This document shows, piece after piece, positions 8,028 through 17,512 of a DNA stretch of 64,000 nucleotides. The stretch is from Candidatus Bathyarchaeota archaeon (lineage in GTDB: Archaea; Thermoproteota; Bathyarchaeia; Bathyarchaeales; Bathycorpusculaceae), in contig JAOZHS010000001.1 of the NCBI GenBank assembly GCA_026014745.1, forward strand, positions 1,178,001 through 1,242,000, read 5' to 3'. Each line of letters begins with the position of its first letter. Position 1 is the stretch's first letter. Position numbers and translations under genes: made by a program. The notes under the pieces were generated by a model. The model was not told the origin of the DNA. It worked only from the letters and a program-made list of their open reading frames with translations, and searched no databases.

Positions 8028-10101
8028 GAAAAGTTAAGATAAACTCTGCGCCCTCTCCAAGTTTGCTCTTGAAAGTTATGGTTCCGCCATGGGCTTCCAT
8101 AACCCTTTTACAAACCGCCAAACCAAAACCCTGCCCTCGCGGCTTTGTTGTGAACAGCGGCGTAAAAATCTGCTTTTTAATATCATCAGAAATGCCAACG
8201 CCCGTATCTTTAACGGCTACCGAAATCTGGTTCTTAGCGTTAACCTCTGCGGCGACGGTTACTATTCCTCCCTTCGGCATGGCTTGCACCGCGTTTGTAA
8301 TCAAGTTAATCAAAACACGCTTCAAAAGTTCCAAATCAGCGTTTACATGCGAGAACTGACGGCTTATTTGCGTCTGGATCTGAATGTTGGCGGGTATTGT
8401 TACGGTAGATAAAACGGCGCAGATAAGTTCTTGGAGGTTAACGGGTTTCTTCTCTATTCGAACAGGCTGCACAAAGGCTTGTAAATCTGAGATGATTTTA
8501 TCCATATAGACCGTTTGCTCTTCTATGACGCGCATAGTCTCCTGAAGGTTCTTCTTTGTCTCCCCGTCAGGCAGGGCATCTAAGTCGTTTTGCGCCAGAT
8601 ACAACTCGCAAGTAATGGTCTGCAGAGGATTACGAAGGTCATGCCCAACCATACCTGCGGTTTGTCCAATGGCGACTAACCGCTCAGAATCCTTCAACTG
8701 CTTGGTTCGTTCTTCGACAAGTTTTTCTAGGATTTCTGCGTGTTGTTGGAGGTTTTTCTGCAACTGCTTCTGCTCGGATATGTCTCGGACAATAGACCAG
8801 ACCCCGACTACGCTACCTCTACTATCCGTTATCGGCCATGTTCTTACCGACGCATAAAAAATGGAACCGTCTTTACGTCGATATTCACGTTCCGAAATGA
8901 TTGAGCGACCCGTTTGTAAGACCTTATTGATTACTCTCTGGCGGGGCTTGTACCATTTTGGGGTTATCAATTGCGTAACAGGGAGCTTTTTTAGTTCTTT
9001 TTTTGTGTAGCCTAACATGTTTGCGTAGGCTTGGTTGCAGTGTATCATTTTGCCGTCGAGATTCCGTGCCATGATGCCGTCGCGGGTTGTATCATAGAGT
9101 TGACGATATCGCTTTTCAGCAAAAAGCAACTCCGCCTCAGCCTTCTTTCGCGCTGTAACATCATAAACAACGACAAATGCACCGTTAATTTTACCCTCAA
9201 AATGAGTTACTTTTGCATTGACGATACACCAGATTTCACGTCCCCCTTTGACTTTCAACCGTAACTCTAGGGAATCCGCAAAGCCGCGCTCCTTTAGGTT
9301 CTCGTAGATTTTTTCTTGATAATTTTTTTTGCTCTCGGCAGACAGCAAATCAAGAGGGTTTATGGCTAAGAGTTCCTGTTCGGAGTAGCCGAACATTTTA
9401 CAGATGGCATCGTTTACGTTTCTGAATTTTGGACCTGGCTCAATTTCACAGATACCCGCAGGGACGTGCTTGATGATGTTCCTATATCTTTTAGCGTTAG
9501 CTTCGAGAGCTGATTGAGTTTCTTTTTGAAGTTTAAGCTGCTGAATCTGTGCCTCTTTCTGGTCGGTTATATCTAGATAAACAGCTATGCAATAGCCCGG
9601 TTTGGGGGAATAAGCGTAAACTTGATAGTGCCTGCTGTTGAGGGGCAAGTAGGCCTCTTTTGTAGCTGATGCGCCGCTGGAGGCGACTTTGCCGAAAAAC
9701 TTTGTCCAATTGATGGGGCACTCAGTTATTTTTGGATTAACCTCGGATACTTTTTTGAAAAGGATGCTTTCCCGTTTTACATGCAGGGTTTGTTCAAACT
9801 GTGAATTAACTTCAAGCGTCACAAAATCTATTGGCTCCCCTTTTTCGTCAAAAACTATTTTGTACAAGGCTATTCCAACAGGTGAACCTTTCGCTAAGAG
9901 GTGGAATTGTCGGCTGCTAAAACCGAATTCTTCGGAAAAGTGTGTGTTGCCTTTTTTTTCATTTGGAGCTTTTGATGACGATACCTGCTTCCTTGCTACG
10001 CGGGTTGAATTGATAGATTTCACTTTTCCACCAAGCACCCGTTCATAAATTGTTTTCAATTGAATTAAAACTTTTCCAACATTATATATATCAATAAACA
10101 A
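8017..10101 (-). CDS. PAS-domain sensor histidine kinase
   Basis: A protein of up to 694 aa with no membrane helix, so a cytosolic sensor. It holds an N-terminal PAS-like region, two or three further PAS domains with PAC motifs (for example FRNVNDAICKMFGYSEQELL and IHCNQAYANMLGYTKKEL), then a HisKA domain with the phospho-acceptor histidine in MVGHDLRNPLQT, the N box LITNAVQAM and the G boxes DTGVGIS and GQGFGLAVCKRV of the HATPase domain. No response regulator is encoded nearby, so the partner is elsewhere. The first possible start is TTG 10101, but a TATA-like GATATATATAATG lies just inside that frame; a GTG at 10023 with GGTGG upstream is likely the real start. Confidence 0.9.
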   Translation of the reverse strand: MFIDIYNVGKVLIQLKTIYERVLGGKVKSINSTRVARKQVSSSKAPNEKKGNTHFSEEFGFSSRQFHLLAKGSPVGIALYKIVFDEKGEPIDFVTLEVNSQFEQTLHVKRESILFKKVSEVNPKITECPINWTKFFGKVASSGASATKEAYLPLNSRHYQVYAYSPKPGYCIAVYLDITDQKEAQIQQLKLQKETQSALEANAKRYRNIIKHVPAGICEIEPGPKFRNVNDAICKMFGYSEQELLAINPLDLLSAESKKNYQEKIYENLKERGFADSLELRLKVKGGREIWCIVNAKVTHFEGKINGAFVVVYDVTARKKAEAELLFAEKRYRQLYDTTRDGIMARNLDGKMIHCNQAYANMLGYTKKELKKLPVTQLITPKWYKPRQRVINKVLQTGRSIISEREYRRKDGSIFYASVRTWPITDSRGSVVGVWSIVRDISEQKQLQKNLQQHAEILEKLVEERTKQLKDSERLVAIGQTAGMVGHDLRNPLQTITCELYLAQNDLDALPDGETKKNLQETMRVIEEQTVYMDKIISDLQAFVQPVRIEKKPVNLQELICAVLSTVTIPANIQIQTQISRQFSHVNADLELLKRVLINLITNAVQAMPKGGIVTVAAEVNAKNQISVAVKDTGVGISDDIKKQIFTPLFTTKPRGQGFGLAVCKRVMEAHGGTITFKSKLGEGAEFILTFPND

Positions 10102-10312
10102 ATTTTCAGTAAATAATTAGAAACTACCGCTAACTATGTAGAAAAGCATGAAAAAACAAGATACTTCGGAAACAAAAGATTCTGTTATCCGAGCGCAGTT
10201 AAAAACTGATATATGACTGCGGCTTTTAGTTGGCAATTTCGCACAGTCACAAATCCATATTAGACGGGTTCCCTGCTAGAAAAGTGACTTTTTAGGCAGG
10301 TGAAAAAACTTA

Positions 10313-11485
10313 ATGAAATTATCATACAAAGCAGCATTCTTAGCGGGCTTACTAATCATTTGCTTAACCGCCGGAAGTACCTTAGCACAAGTAATCTCCT
10401 CAAACATAACCAGCGTCACCAGCCCCACAAACGTTGACCTAAACAGCGTAGCCATAGTTAACAACGCCACAAGTAATCCTTCAGGTGACCTCACCCAGCT
10501 AAACGCATGGGCAGTCGGCGACGGCGGAATAATCTTGCAGTGGAACGGCAACAGTTGGACCACTGTTAGCAGCCCCACCAGTATGAACCTTAATTCCGTA
10601 GTTTTCATTAACTCAACTATCGGGTGGGCAGTTGGGGGAAATGATAACGGAGGCGTCATACTGCGCTACGACGGCACTTGGAAGGTATGGGAACTGATTA
10701 GTTTTAGCGGAGATGCCTCAGCTAAAGATGCACTAAATGCGGAACTTTACGGAGTAGCCATGGATGGTAGCGGAATGGTCGGTTGGGCAGTAGGCAAAAA
10801 CGGCTTAACTCTAGGATGGAACGGGCAATCATGGTTTTCATACTCAGCTATTACCTCCAACACGCTTCGAAGTGTTAGCTTAGCGGCTAACTCCGCTCAG
10901 GCTTGGGCAGTCGGTGATAGAGGAACAATCATTCATTGGAATGGGAACGCTTGGAGTTCTATGGCTAGTCCCACAATCATGCCTCTATATGCTGTAGAAA
11001 TGATTAACGCTTCCACAGGCTGGGCAGCAGGCGGAGACAACAACCGCGGCATCATTCTGCAGATGAGCAACTCAAACTGGGCAGTACAGACCAGAATTAA
11101 CTTCGGAGGACCAACCAACTCAACTGCGGGAGGACCCACCGACGCTATTAATGGAAGCATCAACTCCATCAGTGTCGATACAGACAAGTCCGCTTGGGCA
11201 GTAGGAGCCTATGGAACAGTACTCTACTGGGAAGGAAACGAATGGGCAGGCCAAGTTTGCGTCGGCAACGGCGAAAACCTCAACGGCGTCTCTATGGTGC
11301 ACGGAAACCCCGACAGCACACAGGCATGGGCAGTCGGCAATAAAGGAACAATCATGGCATGGACCGGAGCCGTCTGGGTCCCCGAATTACCTGTGCTTCT
11401 GATAATTGCGCCAGTGATTTTCGGTGTTGGCTTAATAATCGTGGCTCTAAAAAAGATGAAACTGCGGTCACTTCAATTTCATTAG
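10313..11485 (+). CDS. Exported YCF48/BNR-like beta-propeller protein with C-terminal anchor
   Basis: 390 aa: signal peptide ending near TLAQ, then six or so repeats built round AWAVGDxGxI-x-WNG-x-W with a following SSPT-like segment, typical of YCF48/Sortilin/BNR-type propellers. A C-terminal hydrophobic segment (about 365-385) and a basic tail KKMKLR anchor it. Repeat units are near residues 60-75, 95-110, 150-165, 190-210, 225-240, 290-305 and 330-345. A surface binding role is likely; no catalytic residue is evident. Confidence 0.75.
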   Translation: MKLSYKAAFLAGLLIICLTAGSTLAQVISSNITSVTSPTNVDLNSVAIVNNATSNPSGDLTQLNAWAVGDGGIILQWNGNSWTTVSSPTSMNLNSVVFINSTIGWAVGGNDNGGVILRYDGTWKVWELISFSGDASAKDALNAELYGVAMDGSGMVGWAVGKNGLTLGWNGQSWFSYSAITSNTLRSVSLAANSAQAWAVGDRGTIIHWNGNAWSSMASPTIMPLYAVEMINASTGWAAGGDNNRGIILQMSNSNWAVQTRINFGGPTNSTAGGPTDAINGSINSISVDTDKSAWAVGAYGTVLYWEGNEWAGQVCVGNGENLNGVSMVHGNPDSTQAWAVGNKGTIMAWTGAVWVPELPVLLIIAPVIFGVGLIIVALKKMKLRSLQFH

Positions 11486-11652
11486 CCCTTCTTTTTTCTT
11501 CTTTCAACGATGGCTTATCTTTGATTCTAAACAAAATGCCAACGCCCTTTCATTGAATGGCAGGAACCAATGTTGTTGGGATAGCGTGGGCTGTTTTGGT
11601 TGGAAAGTTTTATATTTTCATCGAGGCGCACAAGTGTAATTGAGGGGTAAGG

Positions 11653-12492
11653 ATGGTTTATTGTAGAAAATGTGGAACCAAACTAGAAGACAATATGGCT
11701 TATTGTCCTAAGTGCGGTACAGCAGTAGCTGCACCCTATACTTACGAAAATCAAAGAGATTATCATCGTGATGGGCACCGGCGTGAAGGCTATGGCGCGC
11801 CCTTCGGGATAGCACTGGCTGTAGTTGCATCTTTAGTGATTGTCGGAGTCATCTTAATCGCGTTGGCCGTTGTTGGGTTGCTGCCGGGCAGTTGGGCGCC
11901 CTTCGGAACTGTCGGCTCTGGAAACATGACAACTCAGGAGTTTGCAGTAACCGACTTCACAGGCGTAGCCGCGGGAAATGGGTTCCAGGTAATTATTACT
12001 CAAGGCACCACTTACAGTGTAAAAGTCACAACCGACGATAATTTGCAGCAGTACGTTGATGTGCAAAAGTCGGGCGATACGTTAAGGGTTCGAATGAATG
12101 CTATTGGTTGGTCCAGTAATGGACTAAAAGTTGAAATCGTGATGCCAGACTTATCCAGCATTGATTTGTCTGGTGGAAGCACAGGTTCCGCATCTGGATT
12201 TAATGTGGCTCACAACGTCAACATCCTTATGTCAGGGGGCAGCAGCTTCACCGTGACAGGCTCCGCGGATAGTCTTAGCACAGATTGCTCGGGTGGTTCG
12301 AACCTGCATTTTGGGGATTTCCAAGTTCACGACGCCCAAATCAACTTTAGCGGCGGAAGCCAAGGCACAATCAACCTTGACGGCACCTTAGATGCAAACC
12401 TGAGCGGCGGATCCCATCTCTATTACAAGGGCAACCCAACCTTAGGCAACATTAACACGTCGAGCGGCGCAGGCATCTCCCAAGCCCCTTAA
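11653..12492 (+). CDS. Zinc-ribbon, membrane helix and DUF2807-like surface domain protein
   Basis: 279 aa. An N-terminal zinc ribbon (CRKC at 4-7, CPKC at 18-21) is followed by a linker with Tyr/Arg/His, a membrane helix (about 52-76) and an extracellular beta-helical domain rich in SGGS repeats. The latter matches the DUF2807 (GIN-domain, head of putative adhesins) style: VTDFTGVAAGNGFQVIITQG at its start and regular LSGGS/MSGGS turns. The cytosolic ribbon and outer adhesin-like domain suggest inside-to-outside communication, but no function is shown. The ATG is preceded by GAGGGGTAAGG and by a TATA-like TTTTATATTTTC. Confidence 0.82.
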   Translation: MVYCRKCGTKLEDNMAYCPKCGTAVAAPYTYENQRDYHRDGHRREGYGAPFGIALAVVASLVIVGVILIALAVVGLLPGSWAPFGTVGSGNMTTQEFAVTDFTGVAAGNGFQVIITQGTTYSVKVTTDDNLQQYVDVQKSGDTLRVRMNAIGWSSNGLKVEIVMPDLSSIDLSGGSTGSASGFNVAHNVNILMSGGSSFTVTGSADSLSTDCSGGSNLHFGDFQVHDAQINFSGGSQGTINLDGTLDANLSGGSHLYYKGNPTLGNINTSSGAGISQAP

Positions 12493-12540
12493 CCCTTTAT
12501 TTTTTTTTATCTTTTAGTCTGTTATACCAAACGAGGCAGT

Positions 12541-13074
12541 TTGGAAGAGTTTTTAACATTCAAAGTTAAGTTAAGAGGTATGTCAAAGAAAGCGTTTAAG
12601 GGCATGCTACATAGCAGACGGTTTTGGCTCTGGGAACTCGGCGGCGCCGCCATCTATTCTATACCCGCGGCTTTCCGGATAATATCTGGCAACATTCACT
12701 TGCCGATTTTGAGCGCGTTTATGCCCTTTTGGGTTTCACCCTTTGTTCCAGGTAACATTGTTGAAAAAATCCTCGTAAACGCTTTCTTTCCCGGCGGCGC
12801 GGGTGCAGTTGCAGGCGAAGTCTTTTTCACAGAGAAAGACGGTGCTGCTCAGACTAGACGGCAGAAGTATCTTCGGCGATTGGCAGGCGCGTGGCTGCAG
12901 ACGGCGCTATGGTCAGCGTTCCAGTTTGTGGGTTATTACCAGTATATTATCGGCTCCTATGGCGATAACCTCTTTGAGTCACCGCTGGTGTTCCCCTTGA
13001 ACTTCACGTTGGCGGCGCTTTCCATCTTTACCCCTGATGTAGTTGGCTACCTCAAAAGATGGTTACAAAACTAA
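12541..13074 (+). CDS. Membrane protein of unknown function
   Basis: 177 aa with perhaps four hydrophobic segments and a basic N-terminus (KVKLRGMSKKAFKGMLHSRR). The loop between segments contains a Gly-Gly-Ala rich stretch and GEVFFTEKDG. No family recognised. It starts with TTG at 12541, with GAGG 4-5 nt upstream, 48 nt after the DUF2807-like gene and on the same strand. Confidence 0.6.
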   Translation: MEEFLTFKVKLRGMSKKAFKGMLHSRRFWLWELGGAAIYSIPAAFRIISGNIHLPILSAFMPFWVSPFVPGNIVEKILVNAFFPGGAGAVAGEVFFTEKDGAAQTRRQKYLRRLAGAWLQTALWSAFQFVGYYQYIIGSYGDNLFESPLVFPLNFTLAALSIFTPDVVGYLKRWLQN

Positions 13075-13154
13075 CCCCACTCGAACAGGGTCCTTTTTTT
13101 GTTTTTTCAAAACAGTTATTATAGGTAATCCGCCAAGTAGCTTTTAGGTAGACT

Positions 13155-14396
13155 ATGATAGGCCGATTGCCCTTTAAAATAACCCAAACAGCAGTAATCC
13201 TCGTGGTGCTATTCGTAGCGGCGTTTGGGGTTTACTGGGTCACCGGAGAAGGGCACACCTGGTACGATTATTATGTCCGGCTCGCGGATGCATTCTTGCA
13301 TGGGCGACTCTACCTGTTGGATAATCCTAGTTGGCTAAACGAGTTAATCCCTAACCCTAATGGACCCGGATGGTACGTTGTATATCCTCCTCTGCCCGCG
13401 TTTCTGATGACGCCTTTCGTGGCGATTTGGGGATTAAATCTCAACCAGACACTGTTTGGCCTATTCTTCGCCGCAGCCACCGTTTCCATAGCCTATATGC
13501 TGTCAAAAAGCGTCTTAAAAAAAGCCCAAGAAGCCCCGCCGAAAAACAACTACCAAAGCTACGTATGGTTTGCGGTGCTGTTTGGGTTTAGCACAATATT
13601 TTGGTATCTCTCAAGCATAGGGTCTGTTTGGTTAATCGCACAAGTCATCGCTACATTTTTCATGTTTTTAGCCCTCTATGAGGCTTTTAACAAAAACAGA
13701 CCGCTATTAATCGGGCTCTTGGTGGGCGCATCCTTTTGGTGTAGATTACCAACCGTATTGGGTATATTCTTTTTTGTCGCGATGGCAATCTCCCAGCAGC
13801 CCATAAAAGGCATAGCTGGCAAGTTCACGTCCGCCTTACCCTATCTGCTTAAATTAGCAATTGGCACAGGCATCTTTGTAGTTTTTGAATTCCTCTACAA
13901 CTATGCACGCTTCGGAACAATTTTCCCTGTTGGGTACTGGATGATACCTGGAGTGCTCGACGAACCGTGGTTTAGCCATGGACATTTCAGTCTCCTCTAC
14001 ATCGCAGACAACCTGACGCCCTTCCTCACTGGATTACCCATTTTGACTTCAGTTGCGCCCTACGTTCAATTTCCCATGAGCGGAATCGCAATATGGATAA
14101 CCACTCCCGCGTTTATTTTCGCCTTAAAATCCAAGCTAAAAGACCCAGTAACATGGTCGAGTTGGCTTGCAATCTTTTGCATAGCCGCAGTCATCTTTAC
14201 GAATGCAGCAACAGGCTGGGGTTTTGGTTATCGCTACGCAATGGACTTCTACCCGTTCCTATTCATCCTAACCGTGCGAGGTATGGGTAGCAACCTCAAA
14301 TGGTACCACAAACTCCTCATAATAATCGGCATAATCGTGAACTGCTGGGGCGTAATTGCAATAAACAAGTTCCCTGACGTGTCCGTATTAGTATAG
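13155..14396 (+). CDS. GT-C fold membrane glycosyltransferase-like protein
   Basis: 413 aa with about ten membrane helices and a long first extracytoplasmic loop (YDYYVRLADAFLHGRLYL ... VVYPPLPAFLMTP), the arrangement of dolichyl-phosphate-sugar-dependent GT-C transferases. An acidic residue in loop 1 (the YDYY motif) would be the catalytic site. The family usually moves a sugar from a lipid carrier to a protein or lipid on the outer face. The substrate is unknown. ATG start with a TATA-like element about 30 nt upstream. Confidence 0.7.
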   Translation: MIGRLPFKITQTAVILVVLFVAAFGVYWVTGEGHTWYDYYVRLADAFLHGRLYLLDNPSWLNELIPNPNGPGWYVVYPPLPAFLMTPFVAIWGLNLNQTLFGLFFAAATVSIAYMLSKSVLKKAQEAPPKNNYQSYVWFAVLFGFSTIFWYLSSIGSVWLIAQVIATFFMFLALYEAFNKNRPLLIGLLVGASFWCRLPTVLGIFFFVAMAISQQPIKGIAGKFTSALPYLLKLAIGTGIFVVFEFLYNYARFGTIFPVGYWMIPGVLDEPWFSHGHFSLLYIADNLTPFLTGLPILTSVAPYVQFPMSGIAIWITTPAFIFALKSKLKDPVTWSSWLAIFCIAAVIFTNAATGWGFGYRYAMDFYPFLFILTVRGMGSNLKWYHKLLIIIGIIVNCWGVIAINKFPDVSVLV

Positions 14397-14454
14397 ACTG
14401 CAAGGGACAACCCGTATAGTAAACATTAAATGCCCTTTTTACTACAAAGCAGTT

Positions 14455-14946
14455 ATGTCTTTTCATGTTAAACGCAAAGAACGCGAAATCACTGACTCCT
14501 CCGAGATGCGCCAAATCCTAAAGAAAACAAACTATGTCACCATTGCGCTTTGCAAAGACAACGACCCTTACTTAGTCGCCTTAAACCATGGGTATGATGA
14601 AGAAAAAAACTGTCTCTACTTCCACTGCGCCGCAGAGGGCAAAAAACTTGTTTATGCTCAAGCTAACCCAAAAGTGTGGGGTCAGGCCGTACTGGATTTT
14701 GGAGTCACAGACGAATGCGACTACAACTACACCTGTGTGCATTTCCAAGGCACCTTGAGTCTGCTCAGTGACCCTGAAGAGAAACGTCATGGTCTAGAAG
14801 TGCTGGTCCGGCAAGTTGCGGTTAATCCTGAATCTAAACTTTCTAAGATAAAGCCTGAAAAAATCGCCAAAACCACAATGGGCAAAATCACCCTCAACTA
14901 TATGAGTGGCAAGAAACATCAACAGCCGCCTAAAGAAACTGCGTAA
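14455..14946 (+). CDS. Pyridoxamine 5'-phosphate oxidase-like flavin-binding protein (NimA type)
   Basis: 163 aa, a split beta-barrel protein of the PNPOx/NimA family: EITDSSEMRQILKKTNYVTIALC, then LVALNHGYD and LYFHCAAEGKKL form the typical first strands, and YTCVHFQGTL is the later strand. Members bind FMN, F420 or haem and reduce small molecules; NimA-like members reduce nitroimidazoles. Cofactor and substrate cannot be assigned here. Standalone gene with TATA-like AAACATTAAATG upstream. Confidence 0.85.
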   Translation: MSFHVKRKEREITDSSEMRQILKKTNYVTIALCKDNDPYLVALNHGYDEEKNCLYFHCAAEGKKLVYAQANPKVWGQAVLDFGVTDECDYNYTCVHFQGTLSLLSDPEEKRHGLEVLVRQVAVNPESKLSKIKPEKIAKTTMGKITLNYMSGKKHQQPPKETA

Positions 14947-14958
14947 AGCGGTTAAACC

Positions 14959-16860
14959 CTACTGTGGCATCCTTGAAGTGTCTACTTCATAAACCCGCAG
15001 TGTCCCCTCTTCGTAGACCTGCGTGAGCCAATCTATGCCGTCAAAGTGCGCGATGCAATTGGGGTAATTGCCTTTCTCCTCGTTGCCCACATACACGTAA
15101 GACACGCCATATTTCTCTACCACTGCTGCGAGGTCCGCGGCGGTGCCCGTGTAGGCTTGGTCTATCTCCTGTGACCGTGCCATAACCTCATCTTGCGGTA
15201 TACCATGTCCATACGGCCAATAGAAATACGAGGACACCCGCAGGCGACCGCCAATCATGCTAGTAGGCTCATGAATCCCATAATAAGTCAAAAACACAGC
15301 ATTTTCTGGCGTGTTATCACGCACCCACATACCCACGTTGTATTCGCTCCAACTTGCGCCAGGGTAGCTGGTCCCAAAATTGTAAACTATAACGTTGGCG
15401 CAGCCGATGACCGAAAGAAGCACCAACCCAAACACAAGCAGCCGAGGCGCCTTCGCTAACATAACCGCAGCTAACACCACGATGGGGATCCATGCGAAGA
15501 TGAAGAACTTGTACATGTCCCAGACCCATGGCGTCAAGAGCAACAGGTTGGGAATCAAAAACAGCAACAGCAAGGTTGTTTTGAGGGTTTCGTTGCCGCG
15601 TTTAAAAAAGGACAGTAGCGCCAACGCGAAGGGGATGCCGAGGTTGAGTAGGTAATAGATGGGGAAGTAGGATCCGTGGGCAAAGTCTGAGATAAACTGG
15701 CTGCTTATGCTAATTGAGAAACTGGAGCCGCCAAAAATGAAGGGCAAAGCCAAGAGACTGGGCACCACAAAATAGAGATAGCTCACTTTGAAATGCCGCA
15801 GATTCCACAGCAGGGCGATGGTGTAGGCGACAAAGCAGCAGAAGAACGCAACATTGTGAAACTGAAACACCAACCCCGTAATTAGACCTGCAAGGACTAC
15901 CCGTCGCTTATCCTCAAGATTTCCAAGCAACGCCAACACCAACGCGAACGCGGGCAACCCCACAAACATAGGACGCTGCTGTAACAAATTATCAAAAACA
16001 GATGGTAACCCAAACCAGTCGCCGAATTGAAGCCCAAAATTGGTAGAGGGGTTAAAGGTGCCGTTTAGCAAGGCTTGGATTAAACCAAAATAGATGAAGC
16101 CCCACCCGAAAATGCCCAAAACCGTCGCCACAACCGCCGCGCGCCGCCCAAACGGTCGTGCCAACGCGTAGAGGGCTAACCCGAAAATAACCATAAACAC
16201 CGCACTCAAAATAGGCAACAGAGACGGCAAAAACCCATACATTTTCTCTACGATGGCAGTGTGGAAATCAACAAAATAATGATAGCTCAGCGGGGTTCCG
16301 ATGTAGTTTGGGGTTTGGGGCGGGAAATTGCCTTGGTTTATGCTTTCGATGATTTCGTAATGGAAAGGCATGTCTTGCCAACTGGTGCCTGTTATAACTA
16401 TGCCATATTCTTCACCGCGCCAGACACTTTGGGTTAGCACGGCAAAGCCGATGAGGAAAATGATGGTGAAGAGGAGCAGGCTGGTTTTTTTGACACTGCG
16501 CAGGTTGAGGATGCTTCTGGGGCGAAGCGATTCTCCTTTGAAGTACACGACGGCGGTGTATGCTGCGGTGAGGGCAAGGAAGCTGCCGATTATGGTTGTT
16601 TGGGAGTACCCCGCAGCTAAGGACAGCCAATAAATCAGAGTAACCGAAACCATGACGCTAAATAGCGGTACAAACGCCCAAACCTCATGGGACTTCAAAT
16701 GGAAAAAGCGGTAGGCAGCTAAGCCGGGTACCAGAAACGTGAAAATCAGAGCTGAGAAAACCGCCACGTAACCCCCGACAAAGGCGACTAGGGCTATGAT
16801 TAGGAAAACTATCGAAAGCCAATACTTCTTGAAAACGGCGCCTGCATCGGGGTTTGCCAT
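14959..16860 (-). CDS. Large GT-C-like membrane protein with extracellular C-terminal domain
   Basis: 633 aa with about thirteen membrane helices. The first large loop (VITGTSWQDMPFHYEIIESI) has an Asp followed by a histidine-rich segment GTPLSYHYFVDFH, as in oligosaccharyltransferase- and DUF2298-like GT-C proteins. The C-terminal 130 residues are outside (NTPENAVFLTYYG, KYGVSYVYVGNEE), resembling the C-terminal domain of DUF2298 and STT3-like families. It faces the flavin-protein gene tail to tail. Function is inferred from fold only: lipid-linked sugar transfer to a surface glycan. Confidence 0.7.
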   Translation of the reverse strand: MANPDAGAVFKKYWLSIVFLIIALVAFVGGYVAVFSALIFTFLVPGLAAYRFFHLKSHEVWAFVPLFSVMVSVTLIYWLSLAAGYSQTTIIGSFLALTAAYTAVVYFKGESLRPRSILNLRSVKKTSLLLFTIIFLIGFAVLTQSVWRGEEYGIVITGTSWQDMPFHYEIIESINQGNFPPQTPNYIGTPLSYHYFVDFHTAIVEKMYGFLPSLLPILSAVFMVIFGLALYALARPFGRRAAVVATVLGIFGWGFIYFGLIQALLNGTFNPSTNFGLQFGDWFGLPSVFDNLLQQRPMFVGLPAFALVLALLGNLEDKRRVVLAGLITGLVFQFHNVAFFCCFVAYTIALLWNLRHFKVSYLYFVVPSLLALPFIFGGSSFSISISSQFISDFAHGSYFPIYYLLNLGIPFALALLSFFKRGNETLKTTLLLLFLIPNLLLLTPWVWDMYKFFIFAWIPIVVLAAVMLAKAPRLLVFGLVLLSVIGCANVIVYNFGTSYPGASWSEYNVGMWVRDNTPENAVFLTYYGIHEPTSMIGGRLRVSSYFYWPYGHGIPQDEVMARSQEIDQAYTGTAADLAAVVEKYGVSYVYVGNEEKGNYPNCIAHFDGIDWLTQVYEEGTLRVYEVDTSRMPQ

Positions 16861-17039
16861 AACGTCTCCGTTCTCGCCTGTTTTACCCTTTAGTTATTTG
16901 TGAGGGGTCTTAAGGGTGTTGCTATACCAAAGGCAAACACGGTAAAGGCTGTGTTTATGGCTTTTTTATAACATCTTCCGCGTCAATTTCGAGAAAGCTT
17001 AATTAGTCAAATAGTTGTGTATTGTTGCGGCGCTTAATT

Positions 17040-17117
17040 GCCCAGGTAGTATAGTTCGGTCTAGTATATGCGGCTGTCGCCCGCAGGACCCGGGTCCAAA
17101 TCCCGGCCTGGGCGCCA
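17040..17117 (+). tRNA. tRNA-Asp (anticodon GUC)
   Basis: The cloverleaf is complete. Acceptor GCCCAGG (17040-17046) pairs with CCTGGGC (17107-17113), the anticodon stem TGCGG/CCGCA is at 17069-17073/17081-17085, the anticodon is GTC at 17076-17078, and the T-arm is CCGGG/CCCGG (17090-17106) with loop TCCAAAT. The D stem GTAT/ATAT closes with a G-T pair. The discriminator is G114, and CCA is encoded at 17115-17117. No intron. A TATA-like AAGCTTAATTAG lies about 40 nt upstream. Confidence 0.97.
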
Positions 17118-17199
17118 CTTTTCCTCATTTAAAACCTGAATTTTCACTTAATAGTGGTTTATAGCAAGCCATAAATCGGTCAAAAACTAGAATTATTTG

Positions 17200-17397
17200 A
17201 TGATTATGGAGCAGTCGATTGATATTCCCTGTAAAGGCTGCAAATTGTGGAATGCTCAAAATAAAAAATTCACCTGCAACCCCAAATCCTGCAGAACCCT
17301 CTCTGAATGGATGCGCTCACATACACAAAAACTCAGCAACCAAACCGTTAAGGTACATGTGCAACTGCCACAAGTCGCCAGCCAATACATCGTCTAA
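17200..17397 (+). CDS. Small cysteine-containing protein
   Basis: About 65 aa with C-x2-C (PCKGCKLW) and a second pair C-x4-C (CNPKSCRTL), consistent with a zinc-binding fold. The frame can start at TTG 17197, ATG 17200 or ATG 17206. It lies directly downstream of tRNA-Asp. The overlapping frame beginning at 17219 is a shadow and lacks the cysteine pattern. Function unknown. Confidence 0.55.
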   Translation: MIMEQSIDIPCKGCKLWNAQNKKFTCNPKSCRTLSEWMRSHTQKLSNQTVKVHVQLPQVASQYIV

Positions 17398-17512
17398 CCC
17401 CCAGTTCTTACGGGATTTTTGATACTTGTTTTCAAGGCGGTTACGAGGTTGCCTCATTCTTTATTATTAGCCGCAACCATGTAGAGAGTGTAACTGTTTT
17501 TGGGGACTCAAC

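Noticed and set aside
10244-10259. 16-nt match CAGTCACAAATCCATA also at 53398-53413
   Set aside because: An exact 16-mer shared by two places is expected roughly once by chance in 64 kb; flanks do not match.
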